A DNA stretch of 6,790 nucleotides from Allosediminivita sp964397775 (GTDB lineage Bacteria; Pseudomonadota; Alphaproteobacteria; Rhodobacterales; Rhodobacteraceae): positions 1 through 6,790 of the forward strand of contig CAYNKL010000215.1 in the NCBI GenBank assembly GCA_964397775.1, in the 5' to 3' direction. The position numbers and the translations under genes were made by a program. Shown piece after piece: positions 6,272 to 6,790 of this stretch (its first letter is position 1; each line of letters begins with the position of its first letter). The notes below the pieces were generated by a model, which made no database searches, was not told the origin of the DNA, and saw only the letters and a program-made list of their open reading frames with translations.

Positions 6272-6789
6272 CAGCAGTCCTCCTCCGGGGTGTCGGGCAG
6301 TTCGAACGCGATCGCCCCGCTCGGGCACACCGATGCGCATGCGCCACAGCCAATGCACTGCGCCTGGTCAAGGTCCGGCCGGGCGCGGCCGCCGATCATC
6401 GGGCGAAAGGTGATCGCTCGCGGCGCGCAGGCATCCTCGCAGGCGCGACAGGAAATGCCCTGAAGCGACAGGCAACCATCCTTGATGATGGCTTTCCAGG
6501 GCCACTCGGGAACCGCATCGGCCTGCAATGCGCCGGTCTGGCAGGCCTCGGCGCAGGCGCCGCAGAACGTGCACGCGCCCCGCGAGAAATCGATCAGCGG
6601 CGTCGAGGCGTCTGATCGGCCTTGCGCCCGCAGGATGATGGCTTCCGGGCAGGCCGAAAGGCAGTCGCCACAGCCGGTGCAGAGCTGCGAGAATCGCGTG
6701 CGCTGCGCGCCGGGGGGCCTCAGCGGAGGGGGCCCGGGGCGCGACAATTGCCCGCGAAGAAAATTGCGTCTGCTGTGCTTGCTCGTCAT
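6271..6789 (-). CDS. napF: NapF, cytoplasmic iron-sulfur protein of nitrate reductase maturation
   Basis: NapF proteins are cytoplasmic ferredoxin-like proteins that interact with NapA and are implicated in its Fe-S or cofactor assembly. The 172-residue product has four Cys groups: C37-C40-C43-C47, C73-C76-C79-C83, C106-C114-C117-C121 and C145-C148-C151-C155. The first, second and fourth are regular CxxCxxCxxxC ferredoxin motifs; the third has the long first spacing seen in NapF. The N-terminus has SRRNFLRG at 6-13, a twin-Arg-like motif common in NapF, but it is followed by a Pro-rich stretch and no hydrophobic region, so export is not expected. The ATG is one base from the window edge, so its ribosome site and the operon promoter lie outside; an earlier start cannot be excluded but the N-terminus looks normal. 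It overlaps napD by one base. Confidence 0.95.
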   Translation of the reverse strand: MTSKHSRRNFLRGQLSRPGPPPLRPPGAQRTRFSQLCTGCGDCLSACPEAIILRAQGRSDASTPLIDFSRGACTFCGACAEACQTGALQADAVPEWPWKAIIKDGCLSLQGISCRACEDACAPRAITFRPMIGGRARPDLDQAQCIGCGACASVCPSGAIAFELPDTPEEDC

Positions 6790-6790
6790 G

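Noticed and set aside
6272..6358. Extended napD start 29 codons upstream
   Set aside because: The extension overlaps napF out of frame, reads as Arg-rich shadow sequence and ignores the GGAGGAGGA site and TGATG junction at 6271.
3149..6463. Very long plus-strand open frame (1104 codons) antisense to napA and napD
   Set aside because: It mirrors napA, a certain gene with all catalytic residues. High GC keeps the antisense frame free of stops. No ribosome site, no family motif, and biased Arg/Gly/Val/His composition.
6751..6774. Twin-Arg motif in NapF as a Tat export signal
   Set aside because: SRRNFLRG is followed by a Pro-rich stretch with no hydrophobic segment; the motif is common in NapF, which acts in the cytoplasm.

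Overview
The window is GC-rich DNA, most likely from an alphaproteobacterium. A Rhodobacteraceae-type source is suggested by the NapA residue numbering, which matches the Rhodobacter sphaeroides enzyme, and by the gene content; this taxonomic call is inference. It holds most of a periplasmic nitrate reductase (nap) operon on the minus strand, facing a plus-strand nnrS gene that belongs to the nitric-oxide/denitrification response.

Layout from left to right. Bases 1-51 are the tail of an unidentified plus-strand gene. A strong hairpin with a short T-rich tail (82-115) follows, and nnrS (133-1329, +) begins 26 bases after its stem. Bases 1330-1648 are a convergent, apparently non-coding region with three inverted repeats; the one beside the nap operon is a probable terminator. 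The minus-strand operon, read right to left, is napF (6789-6271), napD (6271-5984), napA (5980-3488), a 350-base gap, napB (3137-2694), napC (2666-1965) and a 90-codon gene for an unrecognised small membrane protein (1921-1649). Spacing is very tight for F-D-A (TGATG overlap, then 3 bases), 27 bases for B-C and 43 bases for C-small gene. The A-B gap is the exception.

How it works together, from knowledge of the families: NapC, a membrane-anchored tetraheme cytochrome, takes electrons from quinol and passes them to the diheme NapB. NapB feeds NapA, the Tat-exported Mo-bisMGD/[4Fe-4S] catalytic subunit, which reduces nitrate to nitrite in the periplasm. NapD binds the NapA signal peptide before export, and NapF is a cytoplasmic Fe-S protein linked to NapA maturation. 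NnrS is a multi-spanning membrane protein found with nitrite and NO reductase genes and implicated in tolerance of nitrosative stress.

The core genes are ordinary. The items worth a second look are the small His-containing membrane protein at the end of the operon, the unexplained napA-napB gap where other nap clusters carry napGH, the hairpin just before nnrS, and the inverted repeats in the convergent spacer. I found no evidence of a wholly new system, mobile element, CRISPR array, tRNA or rRNA.
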